From the NCBI RefSeq assembly GCF_036634195.1, contig NZ_JAZIFY010000001.1, positions 1,126,501 through 1,190,500 of the forward strand: a stretch of 64,000 nt of DNA, in the 5' to 3' direction. The stretch comes from Streptomyces sp. P9-A4. GTDB lineage: Bacteria > Actinomycetota > Actinomycetes > Streptomycetales > Streptomycetaceae. Positions 12,040 through 24,524 of the stretch are shown one piece after another. The number at the start of each line of letters is the position of its first letter. The stretch's first letter is position 1. The translations under genes and the position numbers were made by a program. A model generated the notes under the pieces. It was not told the DNA's origin and made no database searches. It saw nothing but the letters and a program-made list of their open reading frames with translations.

Positions 12040-14226
12040 ATGCGACGGAGCAATCTCCCGGCGGAGCTGAACCGGTTCGTCGGACGGGCCGCCGAGCAGG
12101 CCGCACTGGCGGCGCTCCTCGACACATCCCGCCTGGTCACGGTCGTGGGCGTGGGGGGCGTCGGCAAGACCCGGCTTGCGCTGCGCGCCGCCCACGGGGT
12201 GCAGAAACGCTACGGCGACGGGGTCCGGCTGGCCGGCCTCGCGGCCCTGCGCGACGACGGCCTGATCGAGCACGCCCTGGTCGAGGCGTTCGGCCTGACC
12301 GACCACACCCCGCGGGCGCCGCGCGAGGTGCTCCTCGACCATCTCGCGGAGCGCCGGACGCTGCTGGTCGTGGACGGTTTCGAGCATCTGGTGGCGCCCT
12401 GTGCGGCGCTGGTGCGGGAGCTGCTCGAACACGCTCCCGGGCTGACCGTCCTGGCGGTCGGCCGCCGGCCGCTGCGGGTGGCGGGCGAGGCGGTGTTCCC
12501 GCTGGCGCCGCTGGCCGAGGAGGACGCGGTGGCGCTGCTGGCCGAGCGGGCGGCGGAGGCGGGAGCCCCGGCCCTGTCGGGTGCCGGGCTCGCTCCGCTC
12601 CCCTCCGGCACGGAGGCCGTACGCGAGCTGTGCCGCCGTCTCGACGGGATCCCGCTGGCCCTCGAACTGGCGGCCGGGCGGCTGCCCCTGCTCTCCGCCG
12701 AGCAGATGCTGCACCGGCTCGACGACCGGTTCCGGCTGCTCACGGACGGGGCGCGCGGGGCGCTCCCCCGCCATCAGACGCTGCGTACGACGATCGGCTG
12801 GAGCCATGAGCTGTGCACCCCGGAGGAGCGGCTGCTCTGGGCGCGGCTCTCGGTGTTCCCCGGCCCCTTCGACCTGGAGGCGGTGGAGTACGTGTGCGGC
12901 GGCCCGGAGCTGCCGCCCGAGCTGGTCCTCGACCTGCTCGGGGGGCTGCTCGCGCAGTCGCTGCTGACCCGGGAGGACGCGCCGGTCGGTCCCGCGTACC
13001 GGATGCTCGACACGGTCGCCGCGTACGGGGCGGAGTGGCTCGCGGCGCTCGGCGACACGGAGCGGATGCGGCGGCGCCACCGCGACTGGTACATGGGACT
13101 CGCGACCTGGTGCGAGCTGGAGTGGTTCAGCCCGCGCCAGGCCGAGGTGGCGGTCCGTACGGAGACGGCGCTCCCCCATCTGCGGGCGGCTCTCGACCTG
13201 TGTCTGGAACTCCCGGGGGACGCGCACCTCGCCCAGCACCTGGCGGGCACGCTCTGGTTCGCGTGGGTGGGCTGCGGGCGGCTCTCGGAGGGCCGGCACT
13301 GGCTGGAGCGGGCGCTCGCGCTGGAGTCCGGGCACGAGGAGGCGCGGCTGAAGGCGCTGTGGGTGCTCGGGTACGTGACCGTGCTCCAGGGGGACGGTAC
13401 GGCGGCGGTGGCGGCGCTCCACGAGTGCGGGGAGCGCGCGCGGTCCTCGGGGAACGCCCTCGCGGAGGCGTACGCGACGCACCGGATGGGCTGTCTGGCG
13501 CTGCTCACGGACGACCTGCCGCGGGCCGAGGAGCTGATCGGCCGGGCGCTCGTCGGGTACCGGGAGCTGGGCGAGCTGAACAGCAACGTGCTGATGGGGC
13601 AGATCGAGGTGGCGCTCGCGCGGGCCTTCCGGGGCGACCTGGAGGGGGCGGTCGCCCGCTGCCGGGAGGTCCGGGAGATCTGCGAGGAGCGGGGCGAGCT
13701 GTGGAGCCGGGCGTACGCCCTCTACGTCCTGGGGTACGCGGCGTGGACGCGGGGCGCGTACGGGGAGGCGCGGGAGCTGCTCACCGAGAGTGTCCTGATC
13801 AACCACACCTTCCGCGACCTGGTCGGTCTGGTGCTGGCGGTCGAGCTGCTGGCGCTGGTGACGGTGTACGAGGGCGATCCGGCGGAGGCCGCGGTCCTGC
13901 AGGGGGCGGCGGTGCCGATGTGGGACACGGTGGGCGTCCGGCTCTTCGGTTCGGCGGCGTTCGACGGGCCTCGGACGCTGTGCGAGCAGCGGGCGACGGA
14001 GGCGCTGGGGCCGGTGGCGTACGGCCTCGCGTTCCGGGAGGGCCAGGGGCTGTCGGCGGCGGAGGCGGTGGAGCGGGCGCTCTCGGCCGGCCGGAGCCCT
14101 GCCATCGGCGGCCCGGCGGAGTCGTCCGCCCCGCGTCCCTTCCGTACGGCGAGGGCGGCGGCGGTCCCGGGAACGCGGAAGCCCGCCGGCTCCCCCACCG
14201 GTAAGGGCGGGGAAGCGGCGGGCTGA
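12040..14226 (+). CDS. STAND-class NB-ARC ATPase with TPR-like repeats, no visible HTH
   Basis: 728 residues from ATG 12040. Residues 1-25 lead into NRFVGRAAEQAALAALL, then a Walker A GVGGVGKTRLAL (about 40-50), Walker B TLLVVDGFEHL (about 110) and an R-x-x-L-R-V-A-GE sensor region; RLDGIPLALELAAGRL is the conserved GLPLA motif of NB-ARC ATPases. From about 360 to 660 the sequence is helical and TPR-like (ALWVLGYVTVLQGD, YVLGYAAWTRGAYGEARELL). The family in Streptomyces usually adds an AfsR/SARP, BTAD or LuxR helix-turn-helix; here the C-terminus ends in a Gly/Pro/Arg-rich tail and none is visible. Monocistronic, convergent with rpsD. Confidence 0.85.
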   Translation: MRRSNLPAELNRFVGRAAEQAALAALLDTSRLVTVVGVGGVGKTRLALRAAHGVQKRYGDGVRLAGLAALRDDGLIEHALVEAFGLTDHTPRAPREVLLDHLAERRTLLVVDGFEHLVAPCAALVRELLEHAPGLTVLAVGRRPLRVAGEAVFPLAPLAEEDAVALLAERAAEAGAPALSGAGLAPLPSGTEAVRELCRRLDGIPLALELAAGRLPLLSAEQMLHRLDDRFRLLTDGARGALPRHQTLRTTIGWSHELCTPEERLLWARLSVFPGPFDLEAVEYVCGGPELPPELVLDLLGGLLAQSLLTREDAPVGPAYRMLDTVAAYGAEWLAALGDTERMRRRHRDWYMGLATWCELEWFSPRQAEVAVRTETALPHLRAALDLCLELPGDAHLAQHLAGTLWFAWVGCGRLSEGRHWLERALALESGHEEARLKALWVLGYVTVLQGDGTAAVAALHECGERARSSGNALAEAYATHRMGCLALLTDDLPRAEELIGRALVGYRELGELNSNVLMGQIEVALARAFRGDLEGAVARCREVREICEERGELWSRAYALYVLGYAAWTRGAYGEARELLTESVLINHTFRDLVGLVLAVELLALVTVYEGDPAEAAVLQGAAVPMWDTVGVRLFGSAAFDGPRTLCEQRATEALGPVAYGLAFREGQGLSAAEAVERALSAGRSPAIGGPAESSAPRPFRTARAAAVPGTRKPAGSPTGKGGEAAG

Positions 14227-14260
14227 ACACCGCGTGGGCGGTACTACTGCCGTGCTGGGA

Positions 14261-14875
14261 TCAGCGGGCGTAGTACTCGACGACCAGCTGCTCGTCGCAG
14301 ATGACCGGGATTTCCTTGCGGTTCGGGTCGCGGTCGAGGCGGAAGGCCAGGGCCTTCAGGTTGACCTGCAGGTAGCGCGGGGTCTCGCCGTCGGCGGCGA
14401 AGCCACCCTCGCGGGCCATCTCGAACAGCGGCTTGGTGCGGCTGCGCTCGCGGACCATCACGACGTCGTCGGGACGGACGCGGAACGACGGCTTGTCGAC
14501 CTTGCCACCGTTGACCTGGATGTGGCCGTGGACGACCATCTGGCGGGCCTGGTAGATGGTGCGGGCGATGCCCGAACGCAGGACCAGGGCGTCGAGGCGA
14601 CGCTCGAGCTCGACGACCAGCGCCTCGCCCGTCTTGCCTTCGGCCTTCTTGGCGCGGTCGTAGGCGCGCGCCATCTGGCGCTCGCTGATGTCGTACTGGG
14701 CGCGCAGACGCTGCTTCTCGAGCAGACGGACCTTGTAGTCCGAGTTCTGCTTGCGGCCACGGCCGTGCTCGCCCGGCGGGTAGGGGCGGGCCTCGAAGTA
14801 CTTGACGGCCTTCGGGGTCAGCGCGATGCCGAGGGCACGCGACTTCTTGACCTTGGGACGGGACTGGTTCGGCAT
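14261..14875 (-). CDS. rpsD: 30S ribosomal protein S4, zinc-free form
   Basis: 204 residues. A primary 16S rRNA-binding protein that organises the 5' domain of the small subunit and in many bacteria represses its own mRNA. The N-terminus [20 protein letters not shown] lacks the four-cysteine zinc knuckle of C+ S4 proteins. The S4 RNA-binding motif is present ([26 protein letters not shown], residues 93-118). Strong GAGAGG ribosome site upstream of ATG 14875. It stands alone rather than in the spc/alpha operon, as usual for actinobacteria, and is preceded by a long leader. Confidence 0.97.
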   Translation of the reverse strand: MPNQSRPKVKKSRALGIALTPKAVKYFEARPYPPGEHGRGRKQNSDYKVRLLEKQRLRAQYDISERQMARAYDRAKKAEGKTGEALVVELERRLDALVLRSGIARTIYQARQMVVHGHIQVNGGKVDKPSFRVRPDDVVMVRERSRTKPLFEMAREGGFAADGETPRYLQVNLKALAFRLDRDPNRKEIPVICDEQLVVEYYAR

Positions 14876-15191
14876 GAACCAACCTCTCTATCTGAACGAA
14901 ACGGCTTCACCAGGGTTAGGGGAGGTCGCATCCGCAGCCGGGAAACCTTCCGGGTCCGTACGGGACGGACCTGTCGGGCAGCCGCTCCCAGGTCTGGGCA
15001 CATACGTGCAGCACGCGGACGACCCATCGCCGGTCCCGGGAATCCGGGGGGTGATGGGTGGCACGCGACACCTTCGAAGGTGCGCGACGCTCCTGGAAAC
15101 CCCGCCCGAGGGCCGGGTCTCCGGCTGACTGTCCCGTTCTGGTGGTGCCGACCGGGGTCGGGCACGGGACGCAGCAATCCGGACCAGTGTA
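14876..15191 (-). promoter_or_regulatory. rpsD promoter and long structured 5' leader
   Basis: The 354 nt between rpsD and rarA hold no gene. A TACACT -10 box reads on the minus strand at 15186-15191 with only a weak -35, implying transcription from about 15178 and a leader near 300 nt. Inside it are a 7-bp hairpin at 14953-14971 (GGTCCGT/ACGGACC arms) and a perfect 14-nt palindrome CACCTTCGAAGGTG at 15069-15082 flanked by GCG/CGC. Such a leader fits S4 autoregulation, but that is inference. Confidence 0.45.
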
Positions 15192-15229
15192 GCGGCTCCG
15201 GAGGGCACCCTCGCACCGGGTCCGCCGTC

Positions 15230-16588
15230 CTACTCGTCGCCCTTCAGACGCGCTCTCACCCGCTCCACCACGTCCGCGTACCGCGCCTCCGCGCCGTAGC
15301 GGGTGGGTTCGTAGTACTGCCTGCCATGGATGGTGTCCGGCGCGTACTGCTGGGCCGCGATGCCGCCCGGCACGTCGTGCGGGTACACGTACCCCTGGGC
15401 GTGGCCGAGCTTGGCCGCGCCCTTGTAGTGGCCGTCGCGCAGATGCGGCGGGACCGAGCCCGCGAGACCGTTGCGTACGTCCGCGAGGGCGGCGCCGATC
15501 GCGGTCGTCGCCGCGTTCGACTTGGGGGCCAGGGCCAGGGCGATGGTCGCGTGGCTCAGGGTCAGGGCCGCCTCGGGAAAGCCGATCATGGCGACGGCCT
15601 GGGCGGCGGCGACCGCGATCGGCAGGGCGTTCGGGTCGGCGAGGCCGATGTCCTCGCTCGCGGAGATCATCAGCCGCCGGGCGATGAACCGGGGGTCCTC
15701 CCCCGCCTCGATCATCCGCGCCAGGTAGTGCAGGGCCGCGTCCACGTCCGAACCGCGGATCGACTTGATGAGCGCGCTGGCCACGTCGTAGTGCTGGTCG
15801 CCGTCCCGGTCGTACTTCACGGCCGCGCGGTCGACGGTCTCCTCGACCGTCTGGAGGGTGATCTCCGGCTCGCCCTTGGCGATCGCCGCACCCGCTGCGG
15901 CCTCCAGAGCGGTCAGGGCGCGCCGGGCGTCGCCGCCCGCGACGCGGAGAAGGTGGGCCTCGGCGTCCGCCGGGAGGGTCACCGCGCCGCCGAGCCCGCG
16001 CTCGCCGGTGAGCGCCCGCGCCATCAGGCCGCGCAGGTCGTCGTCGGTCAGCGGCTCCAGGGTGAGGAGCAGCGAGCGGGAGAGGAGCGGGGAGATGATC
16101 GAGAAGTAGGGGTTCTCGGTGGTGGCGGCGATGAGCGTCACCCAGCGGTTCTCGACGGCGGGCAGCAGTGAGTCCTGCTGGGCCTTGGAGAAGCGGTGGA
16201 TCTCGTCGAGGAAGAGGACGGTCTCCTTGCCGTAGCCGCCGACCGCGCGCCGCGCGCCGTCGATGACGGCGCGGACCTCCTTGACGCCGGCGGTGATGGC
16301 CGAGAGCTCCACGAACCGCTTGTTGGTCGCCTTGGAGACCACGTACGCCAGGGTGGTCTTGCCGATGCCCGGCGGCCCCCAGAGGATCACGGAGGAGGCT
16401 CCGGCCGGGCCGCCGTCGCCGTCCCCCACGAGTCGGCGCAACGGCGATCCGGGCTTGAGGAGGTGCTTCTGGCCCACCACCTCGTCGAGGGTGCGCGGGC
16501 GCATCCGGACAGCCAGCGGGCTGCTGGCCGGATCCTTCTCCTGGCGGTCTTCGGCGGCTGCGGTAAAGAGGTCGGGCTCCACAGTCAT
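15230..16588 (-). CDS. rarA: replication-associated recombination protein A (MgsA/RarA AAA+ ATPase)
   Basis: 452 residues. A clamp-loader-like AAA+ ATPase acting at stalled forks and gaps. After [17 protein letters not shown] come Walker [14 protein letters not shown] (about 70), Walker [18 protein letters not shown] (about 122) and sensor 1 [13 protein letters not shown]. The C-terminal tetramerisation region holds [29 protein letters not shown] and the [11 protein letters not shown] segment typical of RarA. ATG 16588. It stands between rpsD and the VKOR gene. Confidence 0.93.
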   Translation of the reverse strand: MTVEPDLFTAAAEDRQEKDPASSPLAVRMRPRTLDEVVGQKHLLKPGSPLRRLVGDGDGGPAGASSVILWGPPGIGKTTLAYVVSKATNKRFVELSAITAGVKEVRAVIDGARRAVGGYGKETVLFLDEIHRFSKAQQDSLLPAVENRWVTLIAATTENPYFSIISPLLSRSLLLTLEPLTDDDLRGLMARALTGERGLGGAVTLPADAEAHLLRVAGGDARRALTALEAAAGAAIAKGEPEITLQTVEETVDRAAVKYDRDGDQHYDVASALIKSIRGSDVDAALHYLARMIEAGEDPRFIARRLMISASEDIGLADPNALPIAVAAAQAVAMIGFPEAALTLSHATIALALAPKSNAATTAIGAALADVRNGLAGSVPPHLRDGHYKGAAKLGHAQGYVYPHDVPGGIAAQQYAPDTIHGRQYYEPTRYGAEARYADVVERVRARLKGDE

Positions 16589-16636
16589 GAAGCCTAAGTC
16601 AGGGCACTGACAGGGCCGTCACCCGCGGCCGGTCCG

Positions 16637-17263
16637 TCAGCTGGTCCAGAAGTCCCACCAGCGGGTCAGGATCAGCATGCCGATGATCCCGATGTGCAGG
16701 ACGGGCAGGATCCAGGTGAACTCGTCGAAGAAGGTCCTGAGGCCGCGCGGGGCGGGGAGGACGCCGTTGCGGACGTTGTGCGAGGTCACGTACCAGAACA
16801 TGACGATGGTGGCGACCCAGGCCAGGCAGCACCAGAGGCAGAGCGAGTTGATCTCGTACAGCGACTCGTACATCAGCCAGGTGCAGAAGCCGACACCGAA
16901 CAGGGTGCCGGCGTTGAGGCCGAGCCAGTACCAGCGGCGGTAGCGGGCCCCGGCGAGCAGGCCCACGCCGATCGCGATCACCATGGCGTACGTCACGAGG
17001 CCGAGCATCGGGTTCGGGAAGCCGAACACCGAGGCCTGCTCGCTCTTCATGATGTTGCCGCAGGAGACGATCGGGTTGAGGCTGCACCCCGGGGTGAAGT
17101 TGGGGTCCTCCAGCAGCTTGAACTTGTCGATCGTGATGATCCAGGCGGCGAGCACCCCGGCCGCTCCGGTGATCACCAGCAGCCAGGCGAAGGCCTTGCT
17201 CGCCCCGATCGTTCCGGCGCCGTTCCCGCCGGACGCGGCCTCGTCCACCGCTGCCTTCGTCAT
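16637..17263 (-). CDS. vitamin K epoxide reductase (VKOR) family membrane protein
   Basis: 208 residues from ATG 17263 (AAGGCGAC ribosome site; an upstream GTG/ATG would add 14 residues without one). It has four to five membrane helices (WLLVITGAAGVLAAWII; MLGLVTYAMVIAIGVGLL; WLGLNAGTLFGVGFCTWL; and two more). The loop cysteine pair NPIVSCGNI with an earlier PGCSL, and the in-membrane CLWCC motif near residue 150, match the catalytic cysteines that reoxidise DsbA-like partners using menaquinone. No fused thioredoxin domain. A partner could be a secreted DsbA encoded elsewhere; the DsbA-like protein at 53.9 kb has no signal peptide. Confidence 0.9.
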   Translation of the reverse strand: MTKAAVDEAASGGNGAGTIGASKAFAWLLVITGAAGVLAAWIITIDKFKLLEDPNFTPGCSLNPIVSCGNIMKSEQASVFGFPNPMLGLVTYAMVIAIGVGLLAGARYRRWYWLGLNAGTLFGVGFCTWLMYESLYEINSLCLWCCLAWVATIVMFWYVTSHNVRNGVLPAPRGLRTFFDEFTWILPVLHIGIIGMLILTRWWDFWTS

Positions 17264-17373
17264 GTCGCCTTTTCCCTCGCTCGCGGGCCGTATGGGCATG
17301 GTCATTCTGCCGTACGGGGCACCGACTCCACCGTTCGAGGGACATAAGTGAAGCCGGCGTAAGGATCACGCGA

Positions 17374-17409
17374 AGGGGCCCGGTCCACGCGCGCGCGTGG
17401 ACCGGGCCC
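17374..17409 (-). terminator. hairpin terminator after hisS
   Basis: A 16-bp perfect inverted repeat with a 4-nt CGCG loop lies 20 nt beyond the hisS stop. Arms start AGGGGCCCGG. There is no U tract, as common in Streptomyces. The 3' flank on the transcript, CCCCTTCGCG, recurs at two other terminators in this window. Confidence 0.8.
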
Positions 17410-17428
17410 CTCGATGCGTGACGGCCGG

Positions 17429-18691
17429 TCAGGCCAGCGTGGCCCGCACCGCGTCCAGGAGGCCGTCCAGGGTGACCGCCTGCTGCTCGCCGGACTCCAT
17501 GTCCTTGAGCTGGACGACACCCTCGGCCAGGTCGCGCTCGCCGGCGACGACGGCGAGGCGGGCGCCGGAGCGGTTGGCGTCCTTCATGGCGCCCTTGAGG
17601 CTCTTGCCGCCGAAGGCGAAGTCGGCGGCGATCCCGGCCCTGCGCAGCTCGGTGACCTTGCCGAAGAGCAGACGCCGGGCCTCCTCGCCGATGGCCACCG
17701 CGAAGACGCTGGTGACGGCGGGGATGTCGAGCTCGACGCCCTCCGCCTCCAGGGCGAGGACCGTACGGTCGACACCGAGCGCCCAGCCCACGGACGGCAG
17801 CGCGGGGCCGCCGATCATCTCGGAGAGGCCGTCGTAACGGCCGCCGCCGCCGACCGCCGACTGCGAGCCGAGACCGTCGTGGACGAACTCGAAGGTGGTC
17901 CGGGTGTAGTAGTCCAGGCCGCGCACCAGCTTGGCGTCGTCCTCGAAGACCACGCCCGCCGCGGTGATCAGGGCGCGCACCTCCGCGTGGTACGCCTTGC
18001 AGGCCTCGCACAGGTAGTCGCCCAGGAGCGGCGCGCCGACCAGCTGCTTCTGCACGGACTCGCGCTTGTCGTCGAGGACCCGCAGCGGGTTGATCTCGGC
18101 GCGGCGCAGGGTCTCCTCGTCGAGGTCGAGACCGCGCAGGAAGGTCTGGAGCGCCTCGCGGTAGACGGGGCGGCACTCCTTGTCGCCGAGCGAGTTGAGC
18201 AGGATGCGGAAGTTCCGCAGGCCCAGCGAGCGGTAGGCCTCGTCGGCCAGGATGATCAGCTCGGCGTCGAGCGCCGGGTCCTCGGCGCCGATCGCCTCGG
18301 CGCCGACCTGCGAGAAGTGCCGGTAACGGCCCTTCTGCGGGCGCTCGTAGCGGTAGTACGAGCCGGAGTACCAGAGCTTCACCGGCAGGTTGCCCTGCTT
18401 GTGGAGGCTGGCCTCCAGGGCGGCGCGCAGCACGGACGCGGTGCCCTCGGGCCGCAGCGCGAGCTTGCTGCCGCCCTTGGTCTCGAAGGCGTACATCTCC
18501 TTGGTCACGATGTCCGTGGACTCACCGACGCCGCGGGCGAAGAGGTTCACGTCCTCGAAGCCGGGGGTCTCGACGTAGCCGTAGCCGGACTTCCGCAGCG
18601 GGGCGGAGATCGCCTCACGGACCGCCAGGTAGGTGGCGGAGTAGGGCGGGATCAGGTCGTACGTGCCCTTGGGGGCCTTGAAGGTGCTCAC
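17429..18691 (-). CDS. hisS: histidyl-tRNA synthetase
   Basis: 420 residues from GTG 18691. Charges tRNA-His. The start [14 protein letters not shown] is the usual motif preceding motif 1; [13 protein letters not shown] carries histidine-binding residues, [22 protein letters not shown] is motif 2, and [20 protein letters not shown] plus GGGGRYDGL are the HisA/HisB signatures. The C-terminal anticodon-binding domain starts near 330. The ribosome site is unclear: GAGGA lies 14 nt upstream, and a second in-frame GTG four codons earlier is a possible start. It follows the MBL-fold gene by 8 nt. Confidence 0.96.
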   Translation of the reverse strand: MSTFKAPKGTYDLIPPYSATYLAVREAISAPLRKSGYGYVETPGFEDVNLFARGVGESTDIVTKEMYAFETKGGSKLALRPEGTASVLRAALEASLHKQGNLPVKLWYSGSYYRYERPQKGRYRHFSQVGAEAIGAEDPALDAELIILADEAYRSLGLRNFRILLNSLGDKECRPVYREALQTFLRGLDLDEETLRRAEINPLRVLDDKRESVQKQLVGAPLLGDYLCEACKAYHAEVRALITAAGVVFEDDAKLVRGLDYYTRTTFEFVHDGLGSQSAVGGGGRYDGLSEMIGGPALPSVGWALGVDRTVLALEAEGVELDIPAVTSVFAVAIGEEARRLLFGKVTELRRAGIAADFAFGGKSLKGAMKDANRSGARLAVVAGERDLAEGVVQLKDMESGEQQAVTLDGLLDAVRATLA

Positions 18692-18699
18692 GAAAGTCG

Positions 18700-19407
18700 T
18701 CACATTCCTCGTCGGGGAGCCTTCGTGCTCCCGAGGCCGGCAGCCACGTCCCGCAGATACGGGTTGGTGGCACGCTCCTGGCCGATGGTCGTCTGGGGAC
18801 CGTGTCCCGACAGCACCACGGTCGAGTTGTCGAGCGGCAGGCACACACGGGCCAGCGAAGCGAGCATCTCGTCCATGTCACCGCCGGGAAGGTCGGTGCG
18901 TCCGACGGAGCCGGCGAACAGCAGGTCCCCGGAGAAGAAGACGGAGGGGATCTCCGTGGTCTCCGGCATCCTGAAGGTCACCGACCCCTTGGTATGACCG
19001 GGCGCGTGGGCGACGGAGAAGTCCAGACCGGCGAGCTTGAGCTCGGCGCCGTCGGACAGTTCTCGCACGTCGTCGGGCTCTCCGACGGTCAGCTCGCCCA
19101 TGAGGGGCATCCCGATGGAGCGACCGAGGGCCTTCTCCGGGTCACTCATCATGTAGCGGTCGGACGGGTGGATCCACGCGGGGACGTCATGGGCGCCGCA
19201 CACCGGGACGACGGAGGCGACGTGGTCGATGTGTCCATGGGTGAGGACGACGGCGACGGGCTTGAGCCGATGCTTCTTCAGCGTCTCCTCGACACCCTGG
19301 GCGGCCTGGTGGCCCGGGTCGATGATCACGCACTCCTCGCCTGCGGCGGGGGCGACCAGGTAGCAGTTGGTCCCCCAGGCCCCGGCGGGGAACCCGGCAA
19401 TCAGCAC
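18700..19407 (-). CDS. metallo-beta-lactamase-fold hydrolase, glyoxalase II-like
   Basis: 235 residues from GTG 19407 (AAGGACG ribosome site). The metal-binding motif [10 protein letters not shown] is at residues 55-64, followed by [10 protein letters not shown] (near 135), [18 protein letters not shown] and [11 protein letters not shown], all typical of the glyoxalase II/YcbL subfamily hydrolysing thioesters. Cytoplasmic. It precedes hisS by 8 nt and is likely co-transcribed; the MBL-hisS pairing is common in actinobacteria. Substrate not determinable from sequence. Confidence 0.9.
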   Translation of the reverse strand: MLIAGFPAGAWGTNCYLVAPAAGEECVIIDPGHQAAQGVEETLKKHRLKPVAVVLTHGHIDHVASVVPVCGAHDVPAWIHPSDRYMMSDPEKALGRSIGMPLMGELTVGEPDDVRELSDGAELKLAGLDFSVAHAPGHTKGSVTFRMPETTEIPSVFFSGDLLFAGSVGRTDLPGGDMDEMLASLARVCLPLDNSTVVLSGHGPQTTIGQERATNPYLRDVAAGLGSTKAPRRGM

Positions 19408-19568
19408 GTTCGTCCTTAGTTGTCGTCCGGCACGGGCGCGGAAATCGCGGGAAACGCGGGATCCAGCAGATCAGAGCCTACCGGCGGTGCCGGTTCCACA
19501 GCCAACCCGTATACGGTACGGGCACATCCGGCCAGGACAGGAACAGACGAGCGACAGGAGCGGAACCG

Positions 19569-20366
19569 GTGGTCACCAGCGATCAGCGGCGGCGGCAGCT
19601 TGCCAGGGAGAAGTACGCGCGGCAGCAGCAGCGGCGGCAGGAGAACCGGCGCAAGGCGAAGCAGCGCAACGTCGTCATCGCGGCCGCCCTCGCGGTGGTC
19701 CTCGCGGCGGGCGGCGCCGTCTACGCCTCCGTGGCGCTGACGGGCGACGACCCCTCGAAGGGCTCGGACAGCGCGGCGAGCGACACGCCCAGCACCCCGG
19801 CGCCCTCGCAGAGCGAGTCGGCGGGCCCGGAGCCGAAGATGGCCGTGGACACCAAGGCCACGTACGCCATGACGCTCACGACGAACCAGGGCCCCGTCAC
19901 CATCACCATGGACGCGGCGAAGACCCCGCGCACGGTGAACTCCTTCAAGCACCTGGCCGACAAGAAGTACTTCGACGGGACGAAGTGCCACCGGCTCACC
20001 ACCCAGGGCATCTTCGTGCTCCAGTGCGGTGACCCCAAGGGCGACGGCACCGGCGGCCCCGGCTACACCATCCCGGACGAGAACCTGGGCGCCCTCGGAA
20101 AGGCGGGCGCGGACGGCGCGGTGACCTTCCCGGCCGGCTCCGTGGCGATGGCCAACACGGGACAGCCGGGCAGCGGCGGCTCGCAGTTCTTCCTCGTCTA
20201 CAAGGACACCAAGCTGCCGCCGACCTACACCCCGTTCGGGAAGATCGACGCGGCCGGCCTCAAGGCGGTCCAGGACGTGGCGAAGGACGGTGTCGAGGGC
20301 AGCGCCACCGACGGCGCCCCGAAGAAGGCCGTCACCATCGCGAAGGCGACCGTCACGAAGAAGTGA
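19569..20366 (+). CDS. membrane-anchored cyclophilin-type peptidyl-prolyl isomerase
   Basis: 265 residues. Starts at GTG 19569 with AGGAG about 8 nt upstream. A very basic, Gln/Arg-rich cytoplasmic segment (residues 1-33) is followed by one membrane anchor (VVIAAALAVVLAAGGAVYASVAL), a Ser/Pro/Thr linker and a cyclophilin domain from residue 95: KTPRTVNSFKHLADKKYFDGTKCHR, then GGPGYTIPDE, SVAMANTGQPGSGGSQFFLVY and TPFGKI. It should assist folding of proteins outside the membrane. Divergent from the MBL gene; the shared 161 nt contains a GTATACGGTACGGG stretch that may hold a -10 box. Confidence 0.93.
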   Translation: MVTSDQRRRQLAREKYARQQQRRQENRRKAKQRNVVIAAALAVVLAAGGAVYASVALTGDDPSKGSDSAASDTPSTPAPSQSESAGPEPKMAVDTKATYAMTLTTNQGPVTITMDAAKTPRTVNSFKHLADKKYFDGTKCHRLTTQGIFVLQCGDPKGDGTGGPGYTIPDENLGALGKAGADGAVTFPAGSVAMANTGQPGSGGSQFFLVYKDTKLPPTYTPFGKIDAAGLKAVQDVAKDGVEGSATDGAPKKAVTIAKATVTKK

Positions 20367-20566
20367 GCCGGGGGTCCGCACGCGCGCGTGACCGTCGAAT
20401 CTCGGTCGCGCTGAGTGCGGACAGCCGGGCCGCCGTTCGCCTAGATTGGCGTTGTGCAGCGTTGGGCCGTCGGCCGCGCTGCGGATGGCGGGCGAGGCCC
20501 GCCGGGAAACTGTGGACGATGCCCGGGGGGTACGACCCCGCGACGGCATCATGGTGAGGAGGCGCT

Positions 20567-21796
20567 GTGAGCAGCGACCCGTGGGGCCGCGTCGACGAGA
20601 CGGGCACCGTGTACGTGCGGACGGCCGAGGGCGAGAAGGTCGTCGGATCGTGGCAGGCCGGCACCCCTGAGGAGGCCCTGGCCTACTTCGAGCGCAAGTA
20701 CGAGGGCTTGGTTGTCGAGATCGGCCTCCTCGAGAAGCGGGTGAGGACCACCGACCTCTCGGCGAAGGACGCCACCGCGGCGATCGAGCACATCCGGCAG
20801 CAGGTCGACGAGCATCACGCCGTCGGCGACCTGGCCGCGCTCGCCGCCCGGCTGGACAAGCTCGTGGAGACGGTCGACTCGCGCCGCGAGGAGCGCAAGG
20901 CCCAGAAGGCCAAGCAGACCGACGAGGCGCGCGGCGCCAAGGAGAAGCTGGTCACGGAGGCCGAGGAGCTGGCCCGGAGCGAGCAGTGGCGCTCCGCGGG
21001 CGAGCGGCTGCGGGCCCTGGTGGACACCTGGAAGGGCCTCCCCCGGCTCGACCGCAAGTCCGACGACGAGCTGTGGCACCGCTTCTCGCACGCCCGCTCG
21101 GCGTTCTCGAAGCGCCGCAAGGCCCACTTCGCCTCGCTGGACGCGCAGCGCGAGGACGCCCGCAAGGCGAAGGAGCGTCTGGTCACCGAGGCGGAGTCGC
21201 TGTCGAACTCCACCGACTGGGCGAACACGGCGGCCCGCTACCGCGACCTGATGACGGAGTGGAAGGCGGCCGGCCGCGCCCAGCGCGAGCACGAGGACGA
21301 TCTGTGGAACCGCTTCCGCGGCGCCCAGGACGTCTTCTTCGCGGCGCGCGGCGAGGTCTTCGCCGAGCGGGACGCGGAGCAGACCGAGAACCTCAAGCTC
21401 AAGGAGGAGCTCGCGACCGAGGCCGAGAAGCTGCTGCCGGTGACGGACCTGAAGGCGGCGCGCGCGGCCTTCCGTTCCCTCAACGAGCGGTGGGAGGCCA
21501 TCGGCCACGTCCCGCGTGACGCCCGTCCCAAGGTCGAGGGCCGGATGCACACGGTGGAGCGGGCGATCCAGGAGTCCGAGGAGGCCGAGTGGCGCCGGAC
21601 GAACCCGGAGGCACGCGCGCGTGCCGCGGGTCTGACCGGTCAGCTCCAGGACGCGGTCGAGAAGCTGCGCAAGCAGATCGACGCGGCCCGTGCCGCCGGC
21701 AACGACTCCAAGGCCGACAAGCTCTCCCGCGAGCTGGAGGGCCGTCAGGCCCTGCTCGACCAGGCCATGAAGGGCCTGGAGGAGTTCGGCGGCTGA
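20567..21796 (+). CDS. DUF349 coiled-coil protein
   Basis: 409 residues from GTG 20567 with a strong GAGGAGG site. After an N-terminal SSDPWGRVDETGTVYVRTAEGE segment (typical of actinobacterial members) come three successive DUF349 helical repeats of about 70-75 residues, recognisable by DLWNRFRGAQDVFFAARGEVF and RWEAIGHVPRD, and a C-terminal coiled coil. Very charged, soluble, no catalytic motif. Role unknown. Lies convergent to relA with a terminator between them; a TAGATT element about 125 nt upstream may be its -10. Confidence 0.88.
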   Translation: MSSDPWGRVDETGTVYVRTAEGEKVVGSWQAGTPEEALAYFERKYEGLVVEIGLLEKRVRTTDLSAKDATAAIEHIRQQVDEHHAVGDLAALAARLDKLVETVDSRREERKAQKAKQTDEARGAKEKLVTEAEELARSEQWRSAGERLRALVDTWKGLPRLDRKSDDELWHRFSHARSAFSKRRKAHFASLDAQREDARKAKERLVTEAESLSNSTDWANTAARYRDLMTEWKAAGRAQREHEDDLWNRFRGAQDVFFAARGEVFAERDAEQTENLKLKEELATEAEKLLPVTDLKAARAAFRSLNERWEAIGHVPRDARPKVEGRMHTVERAIQESEEAEWRRTNPEARARAAGLTGQLQDAVEKLRKQIDAARAAGNDSKADKLSRELEGRQALLDQAMKGLEEFGG

Positions 21797-21811
21797 GTCC
21801 GTAGCTCTTCG

Positions 21812-21858
21812 CGTACGAGGAAGGCCCCCGGCAGCGCGCCGGGGGCCTTCCTCGTACG
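21812..21858. terminator. bidirectional terminator between DUF349 gene and relA
   Basis: A perfect 21-bp inverted repeat with a 5-nt loop (arms begin CGTACGAGGAAGG) fills the 67 nt between two convergent genes, so it can end both transcripts. Confidence 0.9.
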
Positions 21859-21863
21859 TACGG

Positions 21864-24347
<2,484 letters not shown>

Positions 24348-24524
24348 GAAGCGCTCCTCTGGCGGTCCCCCCGGACGGAGTCTGGGGGAGGTTCCGGGTC
24401 CCCCGGTCAGGCCCGGAAAACCCATGGTATCGAGCCAAGAGTGCCCGTGCTCACGCGCCCGGGTTTGGACGGCTCCCTGGCGGGCATCGCCGCGGCGGCC
24501 GGGAGGACGTCAGGGAGAACGCGA

